Shown here in pieces: positions 1 to 6,485 of a stretch of 9,224 bases of DNA (the first letter of the stretch is position 1; each line of letters starts with the position of its first letter). The stretch covers positions 1 to 9,224 of the forward strand of contig JBNKDD010000227.1 of the NCBI GenBank assembly GCA_050288085.1, read 5' to 3'. The notes under the pieces were generated by a model that worked only from the letters and a program-made list of their open reading frames with translations, was not told the origin of the DNA and ran no database searches. The DNA comes from JBNKDD01 sp050288085 (GTDB lineage Bacteria; Chloroflexota; Anaerolineae; Aggregatilineales; UBA3940). The translations under genes and the position numbers were made by a program.

Positions 1-340
1 CTACGATGAGGTAAAGCAGGGCTACAGGCAGAAAGGCCGCTGTGAAGAATGCTGCGAGATCACTGTGACGGATGAGTCTGTTTGCCCACATGTGTTGTAT
101 CTCCCAATAATGTTCTTCAAAAGCCGTAATGAGCAGGTCAAAAAGAACGTGTATCCACAGCCTGACCGCTCCGGCCTTTCCGCTCTCGTGCAGCGTATCG
201 CGCAGCTCATCCCGAAATAGCTGAACCATAGGCGGGCCGTACTCCTGGCGAAATCGGGCCGGGTAGACCAGGATCAGCCGCTCATATAACCGGCCTGACA
301 GCCTTAAGAGATTGGATTCTGTTAGCTTCTGCTGCTCCAT
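1..340 (-). CDS. Partial membrane protein, paralogue of the next upstream gene (PadR operon)
   Basis: This reading frame starts with ATG at 340 and runs off the left edge, giving about 113 residues. The N-terminal part is about 60% identical by eye to the protein encoded at 401-1726. The two share a TESNLLRLSGR block, a YPA-FR-EY motif, an FRDE motif and a closing TAFEEH-WEIQHM block. A hydrophobic helix begins near residue 97 and continues out of the window. The YPxxFRxEYG prefix recurs in membrane proteins encoded beside PadR regulators; this is recalled family knowledge, not a search result. The gene lies 60 nt after the stop of its paralogue on the same strand, with no terminator between them, so it is probably the third cistron of the padR operon. 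No good Shine-Dalgarno sequence precedes the ATG. An in-frame TGA at about 15-20 nt upstream rules out a longer protein from an upstream ATG. Function is unknown. Confidence 0.8.
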   Translation of the reverse strand, partial: MEQQKLTESNLLRLSGRLYERLILVYPARFRQEYGPPMVQLFRDELRDTLHESGKAGAVRLWIHVLFDLLITAFEEHYWEIQHMWANRLIRHSDLAAFFTAAFLPVALLYLIV

Positions 341-400
341 ATTGTCTGATTTCAGCCTGCCTCATATCAGGTGAACGTTCTCACTCTTAGGGTAGATTGA

Positions 401-1726
401 CTAGGTATCATCCGCATAGATATAGACAGTCCACAGGTCATCATCTACCTGCGCGATATCCAAAAACAGGTGTGGATGATTCACGTAGTCATCCGGGCAA
501 AAATCACTGGCAATGATTTCCATGCTGTCTCGTTCCCACCATCCAGGTGGCACCTGTCCCGGTGTATAAAGCATCCCTTCTTTCATATTCGTTGGATCGG
601 TTTTAAAACAGACTACCCCGTCTGCCAGCCATGCCTCAACATCCTCTCGCGGCGCATCGAAGCGTGCATAGGCATACCACTCAAAGAAACCGAACGACTC
701 CATGTGGAGATTGGTGGCCTCTTCAGGAATGGTGGTTAGCAGCAGGTCGTTGATCTCTGCCCGTGCTGCCTGATCCTTCCAGCTTTTTTGGGTGAAGATC
801 ACCGTTCCGATCAGCGTGATGACACCCAGGGCAGCTACCGTCAGTGGGATGCTTGTCAATGGGCGTTTTGTTGTTTCGCTTGACTCTGTCTGTGGTGTGC
901 GCATTAGCCCATAGGCCAGCACGAAAAATAGAAGACCGATTACCATAAAAGTATAGGTGGCAATGACAAGCGAATAATTAAGAAAGCCTATGCCGCCAAA
1001 GCGTATGCCTAACTGCTGCATGATCGGCGAGAACAGCATCAATGCGATGATCCCTGTCAGGCTGCCGCCAACCAGCCAGTTACGTGCTGCCAACGCCTGG
1101 ATGCCGGTGATGATGATTCCGACGGCAAACGCAATTAAGCCGATAATAATGCCAACCGCTAACCACCCGATGATGTGTACCGAGGATATGAACGCTACGA
1201 TCGTCAGGGCAATGCCGATCACCGCCACCATCGCCGGTAGGCGAGCCCGCGTTGTTTCGCGAAAGGTGGATGATACCCTGAGCAGTACCAGCGACAGGCT
1301 CAACGGCAGAGGAAGCAAAAACAGGCTGATAAATATCGTCCGGAATGTTCTGTCCATCAGGAAATTTTGTTCGCCAAGCAAACTGCCCAGCCCCAACAGG
1401 ATGAACATGATGCCTATATGGATGGCTGCCGGGCCACCCAGTCGCGTGATCCTGTCTGTCAGCATATGTTGAATCTCCCAGAAATGTTCCTCAAAAGCTG
1501 TGACGATCAGGTCAAATAAGGTAAGGGCCCACCAACCGATCAACCCGTCTATCCCGTCATTGTGAAGGACGGCCCGCGCCTCATCTCTGAATACCTGGGC
1601 CATCTGCCCGCTGTACTCTCGGCGAAATTGGGCCGGGTAGACCAGGATCAGCAGTTCATACACCCGGCCTGACAGTCTTAAGAGATTGGATTCTGTCGCC
1701 TCCTGGCGCTGCATCTGATGTCCCAT
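401..1726 (-). CDS. PadR-linked polytopic membrane protein with YPxxFRxEY prefix
   Basis: The product is a 441-residue membrane protein of unknown function. A soluble N-terminal region (1-95) carries the YPAQFRREY and VFRDEAR motifs and ends in AFEEHFWEIQHM. About seven hydrophobic segments follow, near 100-118, 129-149, 163-182, 186-208, 216-234, 250-273 and 292-312. A C-terminal soluble domain of about 125 residues (313-441) is rich in acidic and aromatic residues. The ATG at 1726 overlaps the TAA stop of the upstream padR gene as TAATG, which favours translational coupling and supports this start; an in-frame ATG at codon 5 is the alternative. I see no ATP-binding or catalytic motif. By context it is a target or partner of the PadR repressor, and genes in this position often concern envelope stress or transport, but that is inference. 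The shorter downstream copy shares the N-terminal part. Confidence 0.88.
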   Translation of the reverse strand: MGHQMQRQEATESNLLRLSGRVYELLILVYPAQFRREYSGQMAQVFRDEARAVLHNDGIDGLIGWWALTLFDLIVTAFEEHFWEIQHMLTDRITRLGGPAAIHIGIMFILLGLGSLLGEQNFLMDRTFRTIFISLFLLPLPLSLSLVLLRVSSTFRETTRARLPAMVAVIGIALTIVAFISSVHIIGWLAVGIIIGLIAFAVGIIITGIQALAARNWLVGGSLTGIIALMLFSPIMQQLGIRFGGIGFLNYSLVIATYTFMVIGLLFFVLAYGLMRTPQTESSETTKRPLTSIPLTVAALGVITLIGTVIFTQKSWKDQAARAEINDLLLTTIPEEATNLHMESFGFFEWYAYARFDAPREDVEAWLADGVVCFKTDPTNMKEGMLYTPGQVPPGWWERDSMEIIASDFCPDDYVNHPHLFLDIAQVDDDLWTVYIYADDT

Positions 1727-2118
1727 TACACGTTTTGAACCCCCAGAAGCACAGAGCTGTGATCGGGCAGCAGTTCTTTGGCACGCGCCTGCTGCACCAA
1801 CTGGTTGAGCCGCGAGACTTCAGCCCGCAGGACGCGCTGCCCAAAGTCGGTCAGCCGGTAGTATCGGCGGCGTTCCTCGTTCAAGTCTGGGTCGGGACGT
1901 TCATCCGTTTCAGCGATGATGTCCTTTTCCAACAGGCGTTTGATCGCACCATACAGGGTTCCAGCCCCCAGACGCACCTTCCCGTCGGTACGGTGCTTGA
2001 CCTCTTGCATGATGCCATAGCCATGCCTTTCTTCGTCAGCCAGCGCCAGCAAGATGTGAAACACGGCTGGCGATAGGGGCAGATGGCTTTCGGGGTCATT
2101 GTTTGTCTTACTACTCAT
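1726..2118 (-). CDS. PadR-family transcriptional regulator
   Basis: This encodes a 130-residue winged-helix repressor. The PadR signatures are clear: AVFHILLALADEERHGYGIMQEV (residues 18-40, first two helices), the recognition-helix and wing region LGAGTLYGAIKRLLEKDII (50-68), and the wing RRYYRLTDFGQRVLRAE (84-100). A short C-terminal helix rich in Gln and Leu (101-118) would serve for dimerisation, so this is the small PadR-s2 type. I place the start at 2118 because a GGAG sequence at 2127-2124 lies 5 nt before that ATG. An ATG at 2133 would add five residues (MHGAK) but would put the ribosome binding site inside the coding region. The gene is the first of an operon with two membrane proteins. 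Its promoter is overlaid by an inverted repeat, so self-repression relieved by a ligand is the likely mode of control; the ligand cannot be told from the sequence. Confidence 0.93.
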   Translation of the reverse strand: MSSKTNNDPESHLPLSPAVFHILLALADEERHGYGIMQEVKHRTDGKVRLGAGTLYGAIKRLLEKDIIAETDERPDPDLNEERRRYYRLTDFGQRVLRAEVSRLNQLVQQARAKELLPDHSSVLLGVQNV

Positions 2119-2139
2119 TTTTGCTCCATGCATTTATTG

Positions 2140-2173
2140 TATATCGCGCGACGATATATCGTGTAACGATATA
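2140..2173. promoter_or_regulatory. Double overlapping PadR operator (TATATCGY-N3-ACGATATA)
   Basis: There are two inverted repeats in a row. At 2155-2173 TATATCGT and ACGATATA form a perfect 8-3-8 dyad around GTA. At 2140-2158 TATATCGC and ACGATATA form a second dyad with one mismatch around GCG. Their starts are 15 bp apart and they share four bases. They cover the last bases of the -10 box and the inferred start site of the padR promoter, the classic position for a repressor site. Assignment to PadR is inferred from position and dyad symmetry. Confidence 0.65.
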
Positions 2174-2199
2174 GTACAATATGCTGAGCCAGATGTCAA
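2171..2199 (-). promoter_or_regulatory. Sigma-70-type promoter of the padR operon
   Basis: Read on the minus strand there is a perfect TTGACA (2199-2194), a 17-nt spacer and a TACTAT -10 box (2176-2171, 4 of 6 consensus bases). Transcription would begin near 2164, about 45 nt before the padR start codon and in the centre of the inverted repeat described next. Confidence 0.7.
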
Positions 2200-2227
2200 G
2201 CCTTGACCAATCGAAGCATGCCGTGTT

Positions 2228-2263
2228 TATTTCGTCTATTTCGTTTGTTGCATTTATTTCATT
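2228..2263 (+). repeat. Four degenerate 9-bp direct repeats upstream of the toxin-antitoxin operon
   Basis: The units are TATTTCGTC (2228), TATTTCGTT (2237), TGTTGCATT (2246) and TATTTCATT (2255), in exact 9-bp register. They end 50 nt before the antitoxin GTG. Direct repeats here could be binding sites for the antitoxin. The T-rich composition means chance or slippage is also possible. Confidence 0.4.
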
Positions 2264-2312
2264 TGTGAGATATTGTTGATGTACCGATCAGATGATTTGA
2301 GGAGACCGACCA

Positions 2313-2768
2313 GTGGTAGCATATAGACAATTACCTCCAACAACAGATGAATCGACCATCGCGCGAACGTCAAGGCAGCAGCTTTCCCGCTATGCACAGG
2401 AGAATCAGCCGCTTACACTGCGTGTCATTGATGCCGATCACGATGAGCCAATTGAACTGCCTGCCGGGGCGGTCGCCATGCTCATGGATATCCTCGATGC
2501 TATGGCGGCAGGGCAGGGGGTGACACTCATTCCAGAGAGTGCGGAACTCACCACCGTTCAGGCTGCCGAGATTCTCAATGTTTCCCGCCCGTTTCTCATC
2601 AAACTGCTTGAAGAAGGCCAGATTCCTTACCGCAAGGTTGGCAAGCATCGCCGTGTTCGGATGGAAGATGTGATGAACTACAAGCTGGCGATTGATCAGG
2701 AGCGGGAAGCCGTGCTTGAGCAACTAGTAGCTGATGCTCAAGAGCAAGGGATGGGATACGACGACTGA
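2313..2768 (+). CDS. Excisionase-type helix-turn-helix antitoxin of a PIN toxin-antitoxin module
   Basis: The product is a 151-residue DNA-binding protein. Residues 79-125 form a MerR/excisionase-like helix-turn-helix. It has the TVQAAEILNVSRPFLIKLLEEG helices followed by the wing IPYRKVGKHRRVR and the EDVMNYK closing helix. Residues 34-75 (a Leu/Asp-rich strand, then an LP-AVAMLMDILDAMAAGQ helix) form a small N-terminal domain. The C-terminal helix (127-147), rich in Glu and Ala, is the expected toxin-neutralising segment. This full-length layout matches the antitoxins that commonly precede PIN_3-type toxins. The start is a GTG preceded by GAGGAG (2299-2304) with an 8-nt spacing, which fixes it well. 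The stop lies 1 nt before the toxin ATG, so the two are co-translated. The antitoxin, alone or with the toxin, is likely to repress its own promoter between 2140 and 2312. Confidence 0.9.
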   Translation: MVAYRQLPPTTDESTIARTSRQQLSRYAQENQPLTLRVIDADHDEPIELPAGAVAMLMDILDAMAAGQGVTLIPESAELTTVQAAEILNVSRPFLIKLLEEGQIPYRKVGKHRRVRMEDVMNYKLAIDQEREAVLEQLVADAQEQGMGYDD

Positions 2769-2769
2769 C

Positions 2770-3339
2770 ATGAGTCAATACACAGCGCTGCTTGATGCCA
2801 ATGTACTCTACCCAGCACCTATTCGAGACATTCTATTGCAACTTGCTGTGGACGATCTCTATCGAGCAAAATGGACGGAAGATATTCACCGCGAATGGAT
2901 CGAGGCATTACTAACAAATGAACCACATCGGGATCGTGCTGCACTGGAACGTACCCGCAACCTGATGGATCAGGCTACTCGGGATTGCCTTGTCACGGGT
3001 TACAATGCGCTTATCCCATCTCTCGACCTCCCCGATCCTGATGATCGTCACGTTTTGGCAGCCGCTATTGTGGGTCGATGCGATGTAATTGTTACTCAAA
3101 ATTTGAAAGACTTTCCGCAAGTTGTCGTGGCATCCTACGGTATCGAAACCCAGCACCCCGATGATTTTCTTTTAAATCATCTGAACCTTTTTCCAGGGCT
3201 GTTCTGTACAGCAGTTCATAAGATACGCGGCAGACTTAAGAATCCGCCTTATAGTGTAGAAGATTACCTTGCCACACTTACCCGGCAAGGTCTCGTAGCA
3301 ACTGTCTCTGAACTGGAGCAGTTTTCCGAACTGCTTTGA
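2770..3339 (+). CDS. PIN-domain ribonuclease toxin (VapC-like, PIN_3 type)
   Basis: The product is a 189-residue endoribonuclease toxin of the PIN fold, which cleaves RNA using metal ions held by a cluster of acidic residues. The expected residues are visible: D9 in LLDANVLYP, E42 (or E37) in WTEDIHREW, D92 in LPDPDDRHVLAAA, and D114 in IVTQNLKDFP. The C-terminal 60 residues, with HPDDFLLNHL, NPPYSVEDYLATL and a QGL motif, are typical of the longer PIN_3 toxins paired with excisionase-like antitoxins. I chose the ATG at 2770 rather than an in-frame ATG at 2734. It gives the family N terminus (MSQYTALLDANV), and the antitoxin stop lies 1 nt upstream. No separate ribosome binding site is obvious, so translation is probably coupled to the antitoxin. 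All active-site residues are present, so the toxin looks functional. The RNA target is unknown. Confidence 0.9.
   Translation: MSQYTALLDANVLYPAPIRDILLQLAVDDLYRAKWTEDIHREWIEALLTNEPHRDRAALERTRNLMDQATRDCLVTGYNALIPSLDLPDPDDRHVLAAAIVGRCDVIVTQNLKDFPQVVVASYGIETQHPDDFLLNHLNLFPGLFCTAVHKIRGRLKNPPYSVEDYLATLTRQGLVATVSELEQFSELL
3317..3335 (+). terminator. Weak hairpin at the toxin stop codon
   Basis: AGCAGTT and AACTGCT form a perfect 7-bp stem with a TTCCG loop, ending 2 nt before the TGA stop. Only three T follow directly, and a run of six T comes about 20 nt later (3355-3360). It may be an inefficient terminator or an mRNA 3'-end stabiliser. Confidence 0.3.
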
Positions 3340-3370
3340 TGTACTCCCAGGTTTGTTTTTTCATACCGGA

Positions 3371-3399
3371 GAAACATATGGTACCCTGGTACGTATAAG
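3371..3399 (+). promoter_or_regulatory. Possible kinase promoter with GTACC-CT-GGTAC dyad
   Basis: A TATAAG hexamer (3394-3399) fits a -10 box. The matching -35 position (3371-3376, GAAACA) is poor, with 3 of 6 consensus bases. A 5-2-5 inverted repeat, GTACC-CT-GGTAC (3381-3392), lies between them, where an activator or repressor could bind. The kinase ATG is about 50 nt downstream of the inferred start and has no clear Shine-Dalgarno sequence. Confidence 0.25.
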
Positions 3400-3454
3400 G
3401 TTATGACAGACCTTTATCTCTTGATCCTTATTTATCATTTACGGCGTAACGAAT

Positions 3455-5047
3455 ATGACCACGACGATTGGTCGCTACGAGGTTAAATCTGAATTAGGGC
3501 GCGGCGGGATGGCTACCGTCTACCGCGCATATGATCCCCGCTTTGAACGGAACGTTGCGATCAAGGTGCTGCCTAAAGAGTTCCTGCACGATCCCTTATT
3601 CCGTGAAAGATTCGAGCGCGAGGCCAAGACCGTCGCCAACCTGGAACACTCGGCGATTGTGCCCGTTTACGATTACGGTGAGCACGACGAGCAGCTCTAT
3701 CTTGTGATGCGCTACATGACCGGTGGATCGCTCTCCGACCGGATCAAAGAGGGGGCGCTGCCGCTCGACCAGACGGCCAGAATCATCGAGCGGCTGGGAT
3801 CGGCGCTTGACCTGGCTCACAGCGAGGAGATCGTCCACCGTGACCTGAAGCCCGCCAACATCCTGTTTGACCGGAACGGCGATGCTTATCTATCCGACTT
3901 CGGGATCGTCAAGCTGGCCCAGGCCAGCATGTCGCTGACCGGCACGGGAACGGTTGGTACCCCGTCTTACATGAGCCCTGAGCAGGCTCGCGGCGATGCC
4001 GATATCGACGGGCGCAGCGACATCTATGCGCTGGGCGTGATCCTGTTTGAGATGGCAACCGGGCAGGCTCCTTACGAGGCCGACACACCGATGGGCGTGG
4101 CGATCAAACACATCCTCGACCCGGTGCCCGACATCCTGAGCATCAAGCCCGATCTGCCGGAAGACATGGATACGATCATCAATCTTGCGATGGCGAAAGA
4201 CCGGCGCGGGCGTTACAAGTTGGCATCCGATCTGGCTGAGTCGGTGACCGCTATTGCACACGGCGAACCCCTGCCGACCCTGGTCACCGAGTCCCCGCTG
4301 CTGCCGACCGCCGCCGAAGATAGTGGACAGCATCCGGCAGTCAAAGCGCTGAAGATGCTGGGTGAGCCTACCGCCGAGGTCGAAGCCCCGGACGGTGACT
4401 CCATCTTCCCGAAAATAGGCGATCCACTGACTGCTAATCTATCACCGGAGCAGCGCGAAAAGCTCACAACGGCCCTTCCTTTCCTTGAGGATGTCTGGGT
4501 TGATCGCCGGTTGGTGATCATTATCGCGGTGGCATTTGCGGCTATCTTCATGCTGAATGCCATTCTGCGGGCTGTTGGGGAATCCCCGGAGATACACCCG
4601 ACCTTATGCTGGCCGAACTTCATCCTGATACCGGGTGTGGTCATGCTGGGAATCGGTTTGCGGGGGCCCAAGCATGTAGCCGGTATGGCCGTTCCGGGTG
4701 CACTTATCACCATGATCGGCATCCTGTTGTTTTACCAGAACCTGTTTGATCACTGGGAAACCTGGGCTTACGCCTGGGCACTGATCCCGGCGTCGGCGGG
4801 AATCGGCATCATGCTGTTTGGGACGCGGGTCGATAGCAATTTTCTGCTCAAATCTGGGCGGCGCACGGCCAGCATCGGGTTGATCCTGCTGCTGGTGTTC
4901 GGCACTTTCTTCGAATTTATCCTGCGGATCAGCCAGAATCTGCTGTGTTCAACGGTCTGGCCGGTGCTGCTGGTAGCGTTGGGGGCCTACTGGCTGATGA
5001 AGTCACGCCGGGATGAATCCGCAGCGGAGATCAAATCCGCCAGGTAA
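3455..5047 (+). CDS. Membrane-anchored Ser/Thr protein kinase with LiaF/DUF5668-like tail
   Basis: The product is a 530-residue Hanks-type kinase. The catalytic domain (about 7-265) is complete. It has the glycine loop GRGGMATV (15-22), the ATP lysine K37, the helix-C glutamate E56, HRDLKPAN with catalytic D130, DFG (148-150), a Thr/Ser-rich activation loop (156-170) and SPE (174-176) with D189 of subdomain IX. A Pro/Glu-rich linker (272-351) leads to about six hydrophobic helices near 352-372, 386-402, 408-427, 437-456, 471-491 and 500-516. The motifs WALIPASAGIGIMLFG and WPVLLVALGAYWLM resemble LiaI/LiaF or DUF5668 membrane regions; this is pattern memory, not a search. There are no PASTA or other extracellular repeats, which differs from the usual PknB layout of one membrane helix plus an external sensor. 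The gene appears monocistronic and ends at a strong terminator. Its substrates are unknown. Confidence 0.95.
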   Translation: MTTTIGRYEVKSELGRGGMATVYRAYDPRFERNVAIKVLPKEFLHDPLFRERFEREAKTVANLEHSAIVPVYDYGEHDEQLYLVMRYMTGGSLSDRIKEGALPLDQTARIIERLGSALDLAHSEEIVHRDLKPANILFDRNGDAYLSDFGIVKLAQASMSLTGTGTVGTPSYMSPEQARGDADIDGRSDIYALGVILFEMATGQAPYEADTPMGVAIKHILDPVPDILSIKPDLPEDMDTIINLAMAKDRRGRYKLASDLAESVTAIAHGEPLPTLVTESPLLPTAAEDSGQHPAVKALKMLGEPTAEVEAPDGDSIFPKIGDPLTANLSPEQREKLTTALPFLEDVWVDRRLVIIIAVAFAAIFMLNAILRAVGESPEIHPTLCWPNFILIPGVVMLGIGLRGPKHVAGMAVPGALITMIGILLFYQNLFDHWETWAYAWALIPASAGIGIMLFGTRVDSNFLLKSGRRTASIGLILLLVFGTFFEFILRISQNLLCSTVWPVLLVALGAYWLMKSRRDESAAEIKSAR

Positions 5048-5089
5048 AACGCATGTAGGCGGGACGATATTTAATTGATTCTGGAATGG

Positions 5090-5120
5090 AATGGGGACAC
5101 AAAAAAGTGTCCCCATTTTT
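5090..5120 (+). terminator. Intrinsic terminator of the kinase gene
   Basis: ATGGGGACAC (5091-5100) and GTGTCCCCAT (5107-5116) form a perfect 10-bp stem around AAAAAA, extendable by one A-T pair, and TTTTT runs over 5116-5120. It lies 43 nt after the kinase stop. On the minus strand no T run follows the stem, so it acts on plus-strand transcripts. Similar GGGGACAC hairpins occur as dispersed repeats in some bacteria, so a copy-number check of the genome would be informative. Confidence 0.85.
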
Positions 5121-5145
5121 AATGGATCAACCAGATCGGCTTCGA

Positions 5146-5748
5146 TCATTCCCAGGTCAGATGGATGATCGTGTAATCTCCACCGTGCTCTCTGCGGCGG
5201 TGTTGGTCGTCATAATCAAGCGTGAACTGCTCACCGTCGTTTGCAAATCGACAGGCGAATCCATATAAGACCCCATACATCAGGTCGTCAGGAAAAGGTA
5301 CATCAATAAGCGTGATCGCCAGATGATTCTCCCCGATCTCTTCAACCTGGATTTCGCCCGGATCACCGTTACGATATATCCGCCGGTAGGTGCTTCCATA
5401 TGTCAGGAAGAAATCACGGAAAGATAGGTATTGGACATCTAAAGGAAGTTTGCTGTTGTCACTGGCTGCCAGTCCGATGCTGATGAAATCTATCATGGCG
5501 CTCCGCCGCTCATTGATATCATTGAGCACACTGAGCAGGTTTTGCACCGGGTACCAGGCATCCCGATTGATGTTTGAAAGGCCGTGCTTCTTGAGAATGC
5601 CTAAGTAGTGGTTGCTGGTCTCGCTTTCTAATAGAGAATAGGCGGAGTGCCCGCCGATCTCGAGATTCGGATCACATGTGTAAATGGTCATACGGTTTGG
5701 TAATTTGTTCCGGTAAAAAACTTCTTGTAACGTGGTACGTCTTCTCAT
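5146..5748 (-). CDS. Hypothetical 200-residue protein, possibly V4R/DUF2378-like
   Basis: I do not firmly recognise this protein. It appears soluble, with no signal peptide or membrane helix. Visible features are a basic N terminus, a mostly helical first half with DAWYPVQNLLSVLNDI (63-78) and MIDFISIGLAA (85-95), and a segment with YRRIYRNGDPGEI (121-133). It ends in a beta-rich part with HLAITLIDVPFPDDLMYGVLYGF (142-164) and a charged end, LDYDDQHRRREHGGDYTIIHLTWE. This helix-then-strand order, with a WYP element and a terminal strand after RREHGG, recalls the V4R/DUF2378 group of ligand-binding domains, but only loosely. The ATG at 5748 has only a weak GGGA upstream; a second in-frame ATG at 5691 (MTIYTCDP) is possible. 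The gene converges on the kinase gene. Its upstream region is AT-rich but holds no clear promoter. Confidence 0.72.
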   Translation of the reverse strand: MRRRTTLQEVFYRNKLPNRMTIYTCDPNLEIGGHSAYSLLESETSNHYLGILKKHGLSNINRDAWYPVQNLLSVLNDINERRSAMIDFISIGLAASDNSKLPLDVQYLSFRDFFLTYGSTYRRIYRNGDPGEIQVEEIGENHLAITLIDVPFPDDLMYGVLYGFACRFANDGEQFTLDYDDQHRRREHGGDYTIIHLTWE

Positions 5749-6238
5749 ATCCCAGTAAAAAAACTCTTTTGTAAACTGTCACTATCTAAATATGTATACG
5801 TTGTTTAAGGGGTTTTTGTTGAGCAGGTTAGATGGTAAATAAGTCCCAAACCGCGTTGAACCGGGTGGCCTGGCACTACTGAATCTTTTGCTGTGCAAAT
5901 AAAGAGGGGGAGGTGCGAACTGCCTTATTGATTAAGCCGGGAACGAGATTTAGAAGGGGTGTGATCAAAGGCTTTTTCTTACCGCATTGAACGAGGACTA
6001 CAACCTGCCAAAGGCCGAGTTGTTCATCCCTCTACAACCTGTCTGATAATTCTCCTGAACGAATCTTCCTACATTAAACAACTTAAGAAATTATATACTA
6101 TCAGATAGGGTGGAGAGATTACAAAAAGTTATCAATGGGGGCCTGGGCAGGTGGTGATGGGGTGGGCTAGAGTGTCCAATCAACCAACCCAGCTTTTTAA
6201 TCCCACTTTATCGTGCTAAAATGGGTTGAAATAGCGAA
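5749..6238. other. Gene-free stretch between the hypothetical gene and the rho promoter
   Basis: About 490 bases hold no ORF with a ribosome binding site and recognisable product. Small structures seen are an AT-rich segment at 5756-5825 (probable upstream region of the minus-strand gene), a CTATC-A-GATAG dyad at 6098-6108, and a G-rich tract at 6137-6166 with four runs of three or more G. A 7-bp inverted repeat, CAACCCA (6185-6191) with TGGGTTG (6222-6228), lies just before the rho promoter. No tRNA or other known RNA was recognised. Confidence 0.6.
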
Positions 6239-6267
6239 TTGACGCGGGAAAAAGGTCATGCTATACT
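6239..6267 (+). promoter_or_regulatory. Strong sigma-70-type promoter of rho
   Basis: TTGACG (6239-6244, 5 of 6 bases), a 17-nt spacer and TATACT (6262-6267, 5 of 6 bases) give a near-consensus promoter. Transcription would start near 6274 and leave a leader of about 212 nt before the rho ATG. Confidence 0.8.
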
Positions 6268-6273
6268 CACGTC

Positions 6274-6485
6274 AACTTGAGTTCCCTTTAAGATTAATTA
6301 ACTAACCGAATTAGTATCGTCACTACTCCTGGTTGAGTGCATAACCCACGATACGACATTCCACAATGCAATTAACGGGGCCATTGTGCCCAAATACATA
6401 CGTGTTTCACATCCCCCTTATTGGGCAATCACTTTTTATTCTTCAATATTAACGTGATTTTGACTCGTGAAGAGAGAGCACTTTT
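6274..6485 (+). promoter_or_regulatory. Long structured leader of rho, candidate autoregulatory region
   Basis: Three inverted repeats follow each other. GTATCGT (6314-6320) pairs with ACGATAC (6348-6354), CACAATG (6362-6368) with CATTGTG (6382-6388), and GCCCAA (6388-6393) with TTGGGC (6421-6426). The interval 6389-6445 is rich in pyrimidines, with runs of C and T. Known rho genes (E. coli, B. subtilis) are repressed by Rho acting in their own leader, and a C-rich, poorly structured RNA is what Rho binds. This role is therefore likely but unproved. A weak purine-rich sequence (GAAGAGAGAG, 6469-6478) precedes the ATG. Confidence 0.45.

Noticed and set aside
990..1472. A 160-codon plus-strand frame opposite the membrane protein
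   Set aside because: Its Met/Ile/Pro-rich composition is what the reverse complement of membrane-helix codons gives. The minus-strand gene is supported by a paralogue and by operon structure.
2313..3339. The toxin-antitoxin pair as a novel system
   Set aside because: Both proteins match a widespread excisionase-type antitoxin plus PIN_3 toxin arrangement over their full length, with normal active-site residues and gene order.
5961..6046. A short in-frame stretch reading FLTALNEDYNLPKAELF as a possible transposase or DUF1670 remnant
   Set aside because: It is closed by stops within about 30 codons on both sides, and the resemblance is too short to distinguish from chance.
6366..6452. A 28-residue frame in the rho leader as a possible leader peptide
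   Set aside because: No Shine-Dalgarno sequence precedes its ATG, and the peptide has no notable stall or attenuation codons. Its ATG overlaps the arm of an inverted repeat.
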